Both the position numbers and the translations under genes were made by a program. Below the pieces are notes generated by a model. That model had not been told where the DNA came from. It did no database searches and saw only the letters and a program-made list of their open reading frames with translations. Of a DNA stretch of 64,000 nucleotides, positions 16,873-26,526 are shown piece after piece (position 1 is the first letter of the stretch; each line of letters starts with the position of its first letter). Origin of the DNA: Paenibacillus larvae subsp. larvae. Its GTDB lineage: Bacteria > Bacillota > Bacilli > Paenibacillales > NBRC-103111. Location: contig NZ_CP019687.1 in assembly GCF_002003265.1 (NCBI RefSeq), positions 2,588,501-2,652,500 on the forward strand, given 5' to 3'.

Positions 16873-17102
16873 ATAGATCTCTTGTCTATACGTAGATACA
16901 TAAAATAAATATGAGAAAAGATAAAAAAATTTAGGAGGAAACGAAACGCTACTTTCTCTAAGCCTGTCACTAGTAGTTTCCTCCCTCTTGAGCAGAGACA
17001 AAGCTGTCTTTCCATTATCCATCTCGGCTTGTAAAGGAGTCCCATATTCCAAAAGCAGGCCGACCAAATCTTCATTGTCCTCATGATAAATGGTTCGAGG
17101 TC
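16831..17102 (-). pseudogene. Ankyrin-repeat protein fragment
   Basis: After a stop near 17103 the minus strand reads RTIYHEDNEDLVGLLLEYG, then PLQAEMDNGKTALSLLKRE, the pattern of a single ankyrin repeat. The rest of the frame (SDRLRESSVS onward) is not ankyrin-like and overlaps repeat B. No proper start exists, so this is a remnant. The segment 16949-16978 is shared with 8087-8116. Confidence 0.5.
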
Positions 17103-17179
17103 AAAAATTCCGGTTTCCTAATTCCTTGGGGGAATAAATAAAGGAGGAAATATTGTTTTCATAAAACTACATAAAACTA

Positions 17180-17208
17180 CTAATTTCGACATAATTTTTA
17201 ACCGATAA
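17180..17208 (+). promoter_or_regulatory. Possible sigma-D-type promoter of the chemotaxis gene
   Basis: ACCGATAA at 17201-17208 resembles the SigD -10 element GCCGATAA, with a weak TAAT about 16 bases upstream, 44 bases before the receptor start. The -35 match is poor, so this is tentative. Confidence 0.3.
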
Positions 17209-17251
17209 ATATATTACATCATTTTATTTAGTTGGAGGGGAGATTAAGACA

Positions 17252-19246
17252 TTGAATACAAAACGAACATGGAGATACTCTATCAAAATCAAGCTGATCA
17301 TTGCTTTTATGATGATCTCATTAATCCCGGTGATTACCATATCAATAATTACGCAAAACATCACCAAGAACAATACCGAGAACATAGAATTGGAGAATAT
17401 GTCGAATATAACCAAAATTACTGCTCAGAATGTAGATGACTGGTTTCAAAAACGTATTTCCCTTGTTGAAGAAACGATCAAGAAGCATCCGGAATTTAAA
17501 AAGGGCGACAAGGATCAGATTCTCTCTATTTTAAATACAATTAGTGGAATTGATAATGAAGTGGAATCATACTCATATACAGATACAAATGGAGTAAATA
17601 CCACAGTTGCCGGACAAGTGACCGATATCAACGACCGGAACTATTATAAAAAGGTAAAGGAAACTAGAAAGCCTGCTGTCAATGACTTTCAGTTCAATAA
17701 ACATACAGGCTCTCCCAGTGTGGTCATTGCGGTACCTTTAATGGACGGGGACGAACTTATCGGAACCATTCAGAGTAGGGTCAATACGAGTACCCTCATG
17801 AACCTGGTGAAAGATATTAAAATAAGAGAAAGCTGTTTCGGTTATTTGCTGTCCGCAAATGGGGTCTTTGTTACCCATAATGACAAAGAATATGTCGGGA
17901 AAAATATATCTGAGATCCTGAAACCGGCAGCACTGAAATATTATCAGGACGAAGTATTAAAGCAAGATCATGGTTATGGAAAGTACCTTTCCTCAAAGAA
18001 TTCGGGCCGTCTTATATCTTACCATACCATACCGACAGCCAACTGGAAAATGGTCATTTACGCTCACGAAGACGAGGTCTTTGCTCCGGTCAATAAGATG
18101 ACAAAGACTACTACCCTGCTTATAATTATTGTGGGTGCCCTGATTCTTCTTATCTCTATAGTAATGGGACGCTTTGCCGTAAAACCGCTGCTTAGCCTTT
18201 CTGCCACGATTAATCGGGCAGCTCAGGGTGATCTGACACCACGTCTTCAGGTGAAAACCAAGGATGAGGTTGGACAGATCGCGAAAGACTTGAATCAGAT
18301 ACTGGGTGCCATGAGCCAGATAATCGGACAAGTCCATCAAGCCTCAGAACAAGTTGCCGCTTCTTCGGAGGAATTGACGGCTATTTCCGTAGATTCCGTT
18401 GAAGCTCATAGACATGTAACAAAGGCCATCGAACAGGTGATGCAAGGCTCAGAGACCAAGGTGCAAAGTGTCGAACAAAGCTCAACCGCAATGGAAGAAA
18501 TGGCCGGAGGCATACAGCGGATTGCAGAGTCTTCTTCTACCATTTCCGATTCGATGGTCCGGACCGCTCAGGAAACGAAACGCGGCAATGAGGCGGTTCA
18601 GAAGGCTGTAGGCCAAATGAGGTCCATTCACCAGTCCGTTGAGACTACTTCTTCGGAACTGTATACTCTTGGTGAGCACACCCAGCAGATTGACGAGATT
18701 ATAACGGCAATCACAGCCATTGCGGAACAAACGCAACTGCTCTCGCTCAATGCTTCTATTGAGGCAGCCAGAGCCGGTGAAGCAGGCCGGGGCTTTGCCG
18801 TTGTCGCAGAGGAAGTAAAGAAACTGGCTGAACAGTCGGCGACTTCCGCGCAACATATTGCCGGATTGGTCGGACAGATCCAATCCGCTACGAAAAAAGC
18901 CATTACTACGATGAACCAGGGCGTATCCGAGGTGGAGAAAGGTTCTTCTTTGATCGACACGGCAGGAGCTGTATTTGAGAAAATTTCCGCAGCAGTGGAG
19001 GTCATCTCAGATCAGGTACGTGAAGTATCGGCGGCTACCGAGCAAATGTCGGCAAGTTCGGAGGAAGTCAGCGCAACCTTGCAGGAAGTGGTGCAAATCT
19101 CGCAAAATTCCTTCGGCAGTGCCCAATCTATTTCAGCGGCTTCTGAAGAACAACTTGCTTCCATGGAAGAGATCTCCGCATCAAGCCGTGCCTTAAGCGA
19201 GATGGCCCAAGAACTTCAGGAAACCTTAACCAAATTTAAAGCCTGA
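17252..19246 (+). CDS. Methyl-accepting chemotaxis protein
   Basis: A 664-residue membrane chemoreceptor that signals to CheA/CheW. It has an N-terminal helix (about 12-34), an extracellular dCache-type sensor (about 45-275) and a second transmembrane helix (about 285-308). A HAMP domain follows (about 309-362), then a long cytoplasmic coiled coil (about 400-664) with the hairpin tip [20 protein letters not shown] near 495-515. Similar receptors in Bacillus (McpA/TlpA type) sense amino acids; the ligand here is unknown. Start is TTG 17252 with GGAGGGG 12 bases upstream. It is intact, unlike its neighbours on both sides. Confidence 0.93.
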   Translation: MNTKRTWRYSIKIKLIIAFMMISLIPVITISIITQNITKNNTENIELENMSNITKITAQNVDDWFQKRISLVEETIKKHPEFKKGDKDQILSILNTISGIDNEVESYSYTDTNGVNTTVAGQVTDINDRNYYKKVKETRKPAVNDFQFNKHTGSPSVVIAVPLMDGDELIGTIQSRVNTSTLMNLVKDIKIRESCFGYLLSANGVFVTHNDKEYVGKNISEILKPAALKYYQDEVLKQDHGYGKYLSSKNSGRLISYHTIPTANWKMVIYAHEDEVFAPVNKMTKTTTLLIIIVGALILLISIVMGRFAVKPLLSLSATINRAAQGDLTPRLQVKTKDEVGQIAKDLNQILGAMSQIIGQVHQASEQVAASSEELTAISVDSVEAHRHVTKAIEQVMQGSETKVQSVEQSSTAMEEMAGGIQRIAESSSTISDSMVRTAQETKRGNEAVQKAVGQMRSIHQSVETTSSELYTLGEHTQQIDEIITAITAIAEQTQLLSLNASIEAARAGEAGRGFAVVAEEVKKLAEQSATSAQHIAGLVGQIQSATKKAITTMNQGVSEVEKGSSLIDTAGAVFEKISAAVEVISDQVREVSAATEQMSASSEEVSATLQEVVQISQNSFGSAQSISAASEEQLASMEEISASSRALSEMAQELQETLTKFKA

Positions 19247-19310
19247 AATTTAGCTGGACAATAAAGATAGTTGCTCTAGTTCATCTAAAAATACGGCCCC
19301 AGTGACGATG

Positions 19311-19374
19311 TAAAATGTACCCTATAGAGTAGACACTTAAAAAAAGTCTACCTATGGGGTACTTTTTTGTATAA
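19311..19374 (+). terminator. Palindromic stretch after the receptor gene, overlapping an IS3-type end
   Basis: GTACCCTATAG...GTAGAC and GTCTACCTAT...GGGTAC form an imperfect hairpin followed by TTTTTTG. It can terminate the chemoreceptor gene. A similar stretch occurs near 22205-22243, so it is probably also the terminal region of an insertion sequence. Confidence 0.5.
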
Positions 19375-19415
19375 TTAAGAAATAAAACAAGAGAAATACA
19401 ACATGGAGACGGAGA

Positions 19416-19598
19416 ATGTCACAAGAACAAAGAAAGCGAAAAGATGAAAAGGATGAGACAGTGAAGGAGATAATCTTAAAAGCCTTCCTTTTCAAGGGCC
19501 GCAAGAAAGGGGCACGTCAAATCAAAATGACTTTGTCGGGTCAATTTAATGTTGTCTATAATTTAAAACCGGTTAAACTCCCTAATTGTGGACACTGA
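19416..19598 (+). pseudogene. IS3-family OrfB N-terminal fragment
   Basis: MSQEQRKRKDEKDETVKEII followed by FKGRKKGARQIKMTL is the HTH-type N-terminus of a second IS3-group transposase. It stops being recognisable after VVYNLK, where the end of the neighbouring element (VKLPNCGH, terminal CCCTAATTGTGGACA) begins. The catalytic domain is missing. Confidence 0.65.
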
Positions 19599-19654
19599 CC
19601 TCTTATTCAATTGATTTTATAAAATTTCTCCAAATTGCGATTTATTCTGGAGTT

Positions 19655-20393
19655 TCATACCTTTATTGTCTTTGGCTCCACAGCTTTTTTCCTGACCGCA
19701 TCCATGTATTCGTAAGGCGACATGTCGTAGATGCTACCGTGGATGCGATTGTGGTTGTAGTTATGAATAAAGCCGTTAACGATTTCATACGCCTGCTTAT
19801 AACTTTCAAATTCGTGACGCTGATAACACTCTATCTCTAGAATGGCATGAAAAGACTCGATATGAGCATTCTTGTTAGGAGTCTTCGGCGGTATACGTTC
19901 GTGGACAATTTCGAAGCGCTCACAGGCCTGTGCAAATCGATGGCTGATGAATTGCGGTCCATTGTCTGAGCGGATTACTGGTTTATTTGCTTTGTCAAAG
20001 AGCTGGCGCTTCATCAGTGCCTCTTGTGTAATTTGAACAAGATCCCTGGACTCGCAGGACAATCCATGGTGATACGTGATAATCACTCGATCAAACACAT
20101 CTATGATGCTCATCAGGAAGAAGAAGCGGTGTTCACCTGCCTTAGGATGTCTACATTTTATCTGGCGCTAACGGACGCAATACATTCATTTGCTTGCATA
20201 AGCGATATACTTTTTTCTTGTTGATCACGAGTCTATGCTGGCGCCTCAAGACTTTCGTCAGCTTACGGTATCCATAAGCCGATGTGTACTCGTCGGCCAG
20301 CAGTTCCATGATCCATTCACAAATCTGTTCATCGCTAACCGGCTTTCCATCTTGTGTACATGAATAACCAGGCGCAGCACGAGAGAAATGCAA
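19655..20393 (-). pseudogene. IS3-family transposase OrfB, internally deleted
   Basis: The N-terminal part (FSRAAPGYSC ... VYRLCKQMNVLRP, to 20151) and the catalytic part (MSIIDVFDRVIITYHHGLS ... IRSDNGPQF ... NKNAHIESFHAILEIE, 20113-19655) are in different frames. About 40 residues between them are missing. That stretch normally carries the first Asp of the DDE triad (a WxxDIKYG-type motif), so the enzyme is dead. The second Asp (SDNGPQF) and the Glu (HIESF) remain. Confidence 0.8.
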
Positions 20394-20731
20394 TTCCCCT
20401 GCTGAATATACTTTTGGGCAATAGCTATTTTATCCGCAAGTGTGGGTTCGTTTTTTTTACTAGGTCGCGGAGGATTTCCCTCTCTAAGCATATAGCTTCT
20501 TAAGCTTTTCATGCTCTTTCGCAAGAGTCGCATAGTCAGCAGCCGTTTCGGTCTGCCCCCAGTACTTTCGCTCAAAAATGAGAAAAAGTCTGACCCTTCC
20601 TCAAATCCGTACTCACACATTCTTGGAAACCAGTCTTTATAAGCTGTCTTTACTTCCAAGGCTTCATGTAAATCACGACCGAGTACGGTTGGTCGTTGAT
20701 TTTCATAGTTGATTTTTACTAATTCGTCCAT
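20258..20731 (-). pseudogene. Phage antirepressor (AntA/AntB-type) N-terminal fragment
   Basis: From ATG 20731, with AGGAGGTAATTCGT upstream, the text MDELVKINYENQRPTVLGRD, then LHEALEVKTAYKDWFPRMCE and FSFLSESTGGRP, is the AntA/AntB domain of phage antirepressors. After about residue 62 the frame is no longer phage-like and runs into IS3 sequence. The C-terminal half is lost. Confidence 0.7.
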
Positions 20732-20824
20732 ACGAATTACCTCCTGCAATATAGTCAGAGAGGAAACCCTTCTACCTAATAGCCACAGGAGGTAATGATT
20801 GTTGAGGATTTTGAAAAAATTTAT

Positions 20825-21520
20825 TTAATCTTTTTGATAAAACTGACACTCATAGCCATCAGCACTAAGTAACAGGCCATTTGCCCAGCTTGGTGTCCTA
20901 GCCATCTGTTCACAGATAGCAGAAAATGACATCCTCATATCCGCCTCGATGATAATTTCATCGTGTACATGAGCCACAATGGAACAATTCTTTAATGTCT
21001 GCATGGCATGATACAAAATGTCACGACTGATTGCATGAACAATATTCTCTACAAATTTTGGGCCATAGCTTTCGATTCTTTCCCATTTCTTCGTCCCACC
21101 GACACCTTCGTAAGTAACCGACTCACCGCCGAACACGTTCTCTCCCATACGAGGTTTTACATAGGCAAGCCGTCTGCCAGAAGGAAGGACAATAAAGAGC
21201 ATCCCACTTTGATATATAAATTTAATACCGTGTGTCTCTGTGGGAGTTTTTTGCTTAACACAAACTTTTACTGCACGGTCAACATCCCACCATAGTTTTG
21301 TGATGTTGGAATTAGACTGTCTCCAAGCAGTTACAAGCGGTTGCAGTTCCTCTTCTTCAATTCCCATCTCCAAAGCGCCCATTGATTTTAATGCTCCAAC
21401 AGATCCTCCGTAACCCAGGGCTAATTCAGCAATTTTTCCTTTCTGACGAAGATGGCCATTCACACCATGCTTTTCAACTGCTACATTAAACATCTGAGAG
21501 GCACTGGCACAGTAAATGTC
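20825..21520 (-). pseudogene. Phage family-A DNA polymerase, C-terminal fragment
   Basis: The frame opens inside the gene (GGDIYCASASQMF) and carries family-A polymerase motifs: GKIAELALGYGGSVGA (O-helix region) and VHDEIIIEAD, the palm motif C with catalytic His-Asp. The upstream exonuclease and thumb parts are missing, replaced by IS3 orfA sequence near 21520-21540. The gene order pol then antirepressor on one strand suggests a single phage-derived piece. Confidence 0.8.
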
Positions 21521-22198
21521 ACCGCCATTTTGAAAGAGCGTTCTCCATTTCTAAATACTCGTTCCGTGCTTCTAATTCTTTGATCCGAAGCTTGAGTCGT
21601 TCATGATCATCCAACTCTTCCGCAGGCTTGTTACGACCGCGATTGTCCTTGAGGGCTTCCTCACCGCCAGATTTATATTTACGAACCCATGCGTACACCT
21701 GTGAATAAGAAACATCATATTTCTCCATGGATTTCTGATAATCCAGATCGTTTGCGATCGTATACTGTGCAATTTCAATGCGTTCTTCGAAAGTGGTTTT
21801 ACGTCCTTTGTTCATACGAGATAGTCCAATTCCTTTACGAGTAGATTTTATTTCTACCCCATTAGTATACTTGGAGATCATCTCGTCAAAACACTTTTAC
21901 TAGAAATATGATACTTCTTTGTCGCCTCTCGTATAGAATGACTACCGGATAATACATCTCTGATTGCAGCCAGCTGCAGATCCTCTGAGTAAGCTTTACA
22001 TCCTCTGGATTCCTTTAATCCGTCAAGACCATCTGCTTTATACTTCCTTACCCAATCTGTTACCGTGTTTTTGTCTATTCCCAGCTGTTTCGCCTCATAA
22101 CTTGGGTTTGTCTCATTCTGAAGACATCGCTTTACGACACGTAGCTTTACCTCTAAAGAAGTTGGACTCCTTTTGGACATTGTAAAAACTCCCATCAT
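21519..22198 (-). pseudogene. IS3-family OrfA, frameshifted
   Basis: The first part (MSKRSPTSLEVKLRVVKRCL ... TVTDWVRKYKADGL, to 21878) and the second (ISKYTNGVEIKSTRKGIGLS ... VYAWVRKYKSGGEEAL, 21881-21519) are two HTH modules of one DNA-binding protein. A shift near 21880 separates them. The second part ends at the phage junction after LEMENAL. The start is ATG 22180, the beginning of MSKRSP, six codons into the longest reading. Confidence 0.75.
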
Positions 22199-22243
22199 TG
22201 TAGAGTAGATGTTTTTGTTTTTTCTACTGTCTACTATGAGGGG

Positions 22244-22399
22244 AGCATATCAGAGAGCAGTATCCAAGTGGTCTATTTTGTAACTAACTCCGAGGAAGCA
22301 TTCCGTGAAATGACTGCTGAAGTAAAAGTAAATAACTCATATCAATTATATCGCGATTATATCGATAACTTTGTGTTAGGAAGCAGGAGGGATTCATAA
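22244..22399 (+). pseudogene. C-terminal stub of a type III-like DNA methylase
   Basis: The last 51 codons read SISESSIQVVYFVTNSEEA, then NNSYQLYRDYIDNFVLGSR. They stop at TAA 22397-22399, one base before the Res start. Position directly before a Res helicase and the style of the tail suggest the C-terminus of the partner methylase (Mod). The rest of the gene has been replaced by the IS3/phage scar. The assignment to Mod is inference from context. Confidence 0.5.
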
Positions 22400-24676
22400 A
22401 TGAGAGATATATTATTTCTTTTTCAGGAGAAGGCACTTTCTGAGCTACATGATAAAATCAACAAGGCGCATTTAATGTGGAGTGAACGCGACCCACAGAT
22501 AATTTCCTTTTCTGCGCCTACGGGTTCAGGAAAAACGATAATTATGACAACACTTTTTGAAGATATATTATATGGGAGTGCGGACAACATTGGAGAGCCA
22601 GATTCTATTTTCATTTGGCTATCCGATTCACCTGAGCTTAACGAGCAAACAAGGTTGAAAATTGAAAGTAAATCCGATAAAATCCGCGTCCGTGATTTAG
22701 TGACAATAGATTCAACCTTCAATGCAGAGTATTTTGAGGGTGGCTGCATTTACTTTTTGAACACTCAAAAACTTGGCTCAGATAAACTACTGACAGGTAT
22801 ATCTGATAAGCGTCAGTATTCTATCTGGGAAACTCTCACTAACACTGCTAAACGTAATCCAAAAAAGTTTTATGTAGTGATTGATGAGGCACATAGAGGT
22901 ACCTATACATCAGTTCAAGCAGAAAACAAGGCACAATCCATAATGCAAAAATTTATTAAAGGCAGCAAAGAAGATGGCCTTTGCGTTATGCCTCTAGTTA
23001 TCGGTGTAACCGCAACACCCCAGAGATTTGATAACTTGATTGCCGGAACGACATCAACGGTTCAAAAAGTTATCGTTCCACCAGAGCAAGTACGTGAGTC
23101 TGGTCTTCTAAAGGATAGAATCATCATTCATTACCCAGATATTCAACTAAGTGCCGATATGACCATGTTTAAAGGAGCGGTAGATAATTGGCGCAAGAAA
23201 TGTGATCACTGGGAGTCTTACTGTGAGCGTGAAGGCGAAAAAATGGTAAACCCTATACTTGTTATTCAAGTTGAAGATGGAAATGATCGTATAGCAACCC
23301 AAACCGATTTGGGAGCTTGCATCGATTTACTAGAAGAAACGCTGGGACGCATGATTCGTACCCCTTTGGCAAGAAGGATTTCTTCCGATGCTGAGCTTAA
23401 TAGTGTCAGCCTATTCCTTCCATATTTTGATGAAGAAACAGTAAAGAACGTTGTTAATGCTCTACGTGACAGTGAAGCGATTATGCCGACAGAAACAGGA
23501 ACTAATAAGGAGCTTGTTACACTCGGACGGAACTTAGAATATTCTGATGTTTTTGATGCGATGGATAATCTCATCACCTATCAAATAGATTCAGCCCGTA
23601 AGCAGGCGCCACTTAAATTGTTAATACAGATTTCTCGTGCATTGACCATGGACGGTATTGACTTGGAAGCCCAGAAGACTGTCAAAAACGCAGTTCTATC
23701 AAAAATGGATGAGGAGATTTCACGGATAAAAGAAAGTGGAGACTTTGACACCCGAGGAGCGTCAATTACTGGTTTTGCTCTTGGCACACTGATATTTGAG
23801 TATGGAGACAATGCCTATTCCTTTGATGAGGCAACCCAGACTATGACCGTATCAGAATTTGATATTTCACGACATTTTGAACAAGCCGGTAGATTGTTGG
23901 GAGAAGGATTACACAAGGAATATTGGATTCGCCATAGTACCCGTGATCATATCGATGTAAAAAAAGAAATTATCGTTCTTACAAATGATACCGACGCAAT
24001 GGAGAGGATAAATGACTATGCAGAGAAAGAATTCATTACACTGTACGAAAACAACAAGCGATCCATTGCTAGACTTAACGAGGCACGAAAGAATGTCTAT
24101 GAAAGATTAACTAATGCTTCTGCACAACCGATATCTGTACCATGGATATTACCAGATTCAATCGATTTTTCTGTACCAGATAATAGCATGAAATTTGAGC
24201 AGCACCTTTATTGTTCTGAGGATGGCACATTTGAAACATCATTGAACCCATGGGAAAGCGGAGTTGTTACAGAAGAGCTCAACAATGGTGCTGTATGCTG
24301 GTTACGTAATCTTGACCGCAAAAAGTGGTCACTTGAAATCCCTTACGAAATCAGCGGTGTCACCACTTCTATGTTCCCGGATTTAGTGGTTGTTAGATCT
24401 GATGCACAAGGTTATGTTTTTGATATTCTAGAACCACACGATCCCAGCCGCAAAGACAATTACCCTAAGGTAGTGGGTTTAGCAAAATTCGCAGAGAAGC
24501 ATTGGGATATATTTGGCAGGATTCAGCTTATCCGACTAAAAAAAGGTGTAGATGGTCGTGAACATTTCTATCGACTGGATATGGGAAAAACAACGATTAG
24601 GAATAAAGTTCGTGGCATTACATCAAACGAGGAACTTGATAGAATTTTCGATACAGATGCTGTACGAGAAGACTAA
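22400..24676 (+). CDS. Type III-like restriction subunit Res, DEAD/DEAH helicase
   Basis: A 758-residue SF2 helicase with Walker A SAPTGSGKT near 37, the DEAH-type box VVIDEAHRGTY near 159 and GVTATP near 200. A C-terminal region (LVVVRSDAQGYVFDILEPHD near 665-685) looks like an endonuclease-type Asp/Glu core. The family translocates on DNA and cuts in complex with a Mod methylase. The start ATG 22400 has AGGAGG upstream, inside the stub of the preceding methylase gene. The gene is full length and shows no damage, although its partner is lost. Confidence 0.85.
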   Translation: MRDILFLFQEKALSELHDKINKAHLMWSERDPQIISFSAPTGSGKTIIMTTLFEDILYGSADNIGEPDSIFIWLSDSPELNEQTRLKIESKSDKIRVRDLVTIDSTFNAEYFEGGCIYFLNTQKLGSDKLLTGISDKRQYSIWETLTNTAKRNPKKFYVVIDEAHRGTYTSVQAENKAQSIMQKFIKGSKEDGLCVMPLVIGVTATPQRFDNLIAGTTSTVQKVIVPPEQVRESGLLKDRIIIHYPDIQLSADMTMFKGAVDNWRKKCDHWESYCEREGEKMVNPILVIQVEDGNDRIATQTDLGACIDLLEETLGRMIRTPLARRISSDAELNSVSLFLPYFDEETVKNVVNALRDSEAIMPTETGTNKELVTLGRNLEYSDVFDAMDNLITYQIDSARKQAPLKLLIQISRALTMDGIDLEAQKTVKNAVLSKMDEEISRIKESGDFDTRGASITGFALGTLIFEYGDNAYSFDEATQTMTVSEFDISRHFEQAGRLLGEGLHKEYWIRHSTRDHIDVKKEIIVLTNDTDAMERINDYAEKEFITLYENNKRSIARLNEARKNVYERLTNASAQPISVPWILPDSIDFSVPDNSMKFEQHLYCSEDGTFETSLNPWESGVVTEELNNGAVCWLRNLDRKKWSLEIPYEISGVTTSMFPDLVVVRSDAQGYVFDILEPHDPSRKDNYPKVVGLAKFAEKHWDIFGRIQLIRLKKGVDGREHFYRLDMGKTTIRNKVRGITSNEELDRIFDTDAVRED

Positions 24677-24779
24677 ATAATACATCTATCCTGTCTCCTC
24701 AACCTCAGTAAAAAATCTAATCTGTCAACTCAACCCTATCGCTTTCAGGGTAGTTGATATGTTTCCTCGAAGAATAAAA

Positions 24780-24851
24780 AAAAGGGTTTCCCGACATTAG
24801 CGTCCTCGGCAAAGTTGCCGAGAGAAAAATGCAATGTCAGGAAATCCTTTA
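24780..24851. terminator. Large bidirectional hairpin between res and rlmD
   Basis: An outer stem (AAAGGGTTTCCCGACATT with AATGTCAGGAAATCCTTT) encloses a second perfect stem CTCGGCAA/TTGCCGAG. Its position between converging genes suits termination in both directions. Confidence 0.7.
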
Positions 24852-24873
24852 TTTATCAGCATTTGTGTAGCCT

Positions 24874-26526
24874 TTATTTCTCAACCCTTGACATCAATAC
24901 AACACACTCAACATGCACCGTATGCGGGAACATGTCCACCGGCTGCACCTCCACGGTGCGGTAACCGCCGTCCTCCAGCACGCGGAGGTCGCGGGCCAGT
25001 GTCGATGCGTTGCACGACACATACACCACCCGTTCCGGGCGGAGCCGGAGGATCGTGTCCAGCAGAACCGCGTCGCAGCCTTTGCGCGGCGGGTCCACCA
25101 CGATCACGTCCGGGCGTACGCCCGCCCGCTGCCAGCCGGGAAGGACCTCCTCGGCCTTCCCGGCAGCGAACTCCGCGTTGCTGACTCCGTTCAGCTCCGC
25201 GTTGCGCTTCGCATCTTCGATCGCCTCCGGCACGATCTCGACGCCGTATACCTTCCTGGCATGTTTCGCCAGGAACAGGGAGATCGTACCGATGCCGCAA
25301 TAAGCGTCCACCACGGTCTCTTTGCCGATTAGCCCGGCGTATTCCAGTGTCTTCCTGTACAGCACTTCCGTTTGAACGGGATTGACCTGATAGAACGAGC
25401 GCGGCGAGATGGCAAACTTCACGTCGCCGATATAATCATAGATGACTTCACGGCCCCACAGGACCTTGGTCTCATCCCCAAAAATCACGTTCGTACGGGC
25501 CATATTGATGTTCTGGCAGATGCTTTGCACGGCAGGCAGCTTCTCGCGTATTGCGGTTATCCATTGCTCTGCGTGAGGAATCCGCTTCCCGTTTGTCACC
25601 AGCACAATCATTAGCTCTCCCGTACGGAAACCATACTTGACCACCACATGGCGGAGCAATCCGGTGTGATTCGTTTCGTTATAGGCGTTTATGCCTAAAT
25701 GGGTTCCGGTCTCCTTCACTATCCGGACCACATCATCATTTTGCTCATGCTGGATAAGGCATGTCTCCATATCAATGATACGGTGGCTGCCCTGGGCGTA
25801 GAAGCCGCCGATCAAACCGCCTTCTTCCTCACCAAAAGGAACCTGCGATTTGTTGCGGTATCGCCAAGGCTCGGACATACCCAGAGTAGGGTGCACGGTT
25901 ACACCTTCACCATCCCAAACTCGAGCGATTCTAGTAACCCGCTTATCTTCTGTTTCTCCATGTTTGTTTTGAAGTCCGATATTTTCGGCTTTCCCAGCAT
26001 TCCCGGCGTTTCCGTCATTCCCGGCTTCCACAACGTTCCCAGCATTTCCATCATTCCAGGCATCCCCGTCCATCCTTGCTCCATCCATCACCCGCAGCTT
26101 TCCAATCCGCTCCAGGTTGTCCACGACAAGCTGCCGCTTTACCTTAAGCTGCCCGTCGTAGCTGAGATGCTGGAGTTGGCAGCCGCCGCATTGATGATAG
26201 ATAGCACAAGGGGGCTGTACACGGCCGGGGCTGGGCTCAAGTACACGAAGCAGCTTGGCGTAACCAAACTGCTTTTTGACTTTAAGTACCTTTACCTCGG
26301 CTTTTTCACCGGGAAGTACTCCACGGATAAAAAGGGTAAAGCCGTTCACACGGCCTACCCCTTCCCCGTCGTGGCCGATGCCTATTACTTCCGCGGTATA
26401 GATGCCGTTCTTCTCCACCGGAAGCTCTTGCTTGGCCGCGCTTATATGTGATTTTGCAGGACGTGTACGGTCCTGGAATTTCCGCGGGCGGGATGCCCGG
26501 CCGCCGGACCGTTGGTTCGGTTTCAT
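24874..26526 (-). CDS. rlmD: 23S rRNA (uracil-5-)-methyltransferase
   Basis: A SAM-dependent enzyme that makes 5-methyluridine in 23S rRNA. The 550-residue protein has a basic N-terminus, a TRAM domain (about 37-95), a [4Fe-4S] cluster motif (PCAIYHQCGGCQ near 102-113) and the SAM-binding motif DAYCGIGTISL near 413. The catalytic Cys is in YVSCNASTLARDL near 508. It overlaps dgkB by four bases (ATGA), so the two are co-transcribed. Residues about 149-180 are an unusual repetitive Gly/Asn/Asp insert (NDGNAGN-like units) absent from typical members. Bacilli often have an RlmCD that modifies two uridines; which applies here is unknown. Confidence 0.93.
   Translation of the reverse strand: MKPNQRSGGRASRPRKFQDRTRPAKSHISAAKQELPVEKNGIYTAEVIGIGHDGEGVGRVNGFTLFIRGVLPGEKAEVKVLKVKKQFGYAKLLRVLEPSPGRVQPPCAIYHQCGGCQLQHLSYDGQLKVKRQLVVDNLERIGKLRVMDGARMDGDAWNDGNAGNVVEAGNDGNAGNAGKAENIGLQNKHGETEDKRVTRIARVWDGEGVTVHPTLGMSEPWRYRNKSQVPFGEEEGGLIGGFYAQGSHRIIDMETCLIQHEQNDDVVRIVKETGTHLGINAYNETNHTGLLRHVVVKYGFRTGELMIVLVTNGKRIPHAEQWITAIREKLPAVQSICQNINMARTNVIFGDETKVLWGREVIYDYIGDVKFAISPRSFYQVNPVQTEVLYRKTLEYAGLIGKETVVDAYCGIGTISLFLAKHARKVYGVEIVPEAIEDAKRNAELNGVSNAEFAAGKAEEVLPGWQRAGVRPDVIVVDPPRKGCDAVLLDTILRLRPERVVYVSCNASTLARDLRVLEDGGYRTVEVQPVDMFPHTVHVECVVLMSRVEK

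Larger units (their letters stand above)
19318..22243. mobile_element. Nested IS3-family scar with inserted phage segment
   Basis: The pieces in order are: a left-end fragment of one IS3-type element with an orfB-like N-terminus (plus strand, 19416-19575), the right part of a second IS3-type element (minus strand, orfB 19655-20393), a phage segment (antirepressor and DNA polymerase fragments, about 20500-21540), and the left part of the second element (orfA, 21519-22198). The ends near 19318 and 22243 share GTAGAC-type sequence. The scar interrupts a methylase gene whose 3' end resumes at 22244. Confidence 0.65.

Noticed and set aside
24834..25332. Long Arg/Pro/Ala-rich plus-strand frames opposite rlmD
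   Set aside because: They are antisense to a GC-rich conserved enzyme gene and show no family or start signal.
25960..26085. Tandem repeats considered as a CRISPR-like array
   Set aside because: The units are short, imperfect and in frame within rlmD, without spacers or cas genes.
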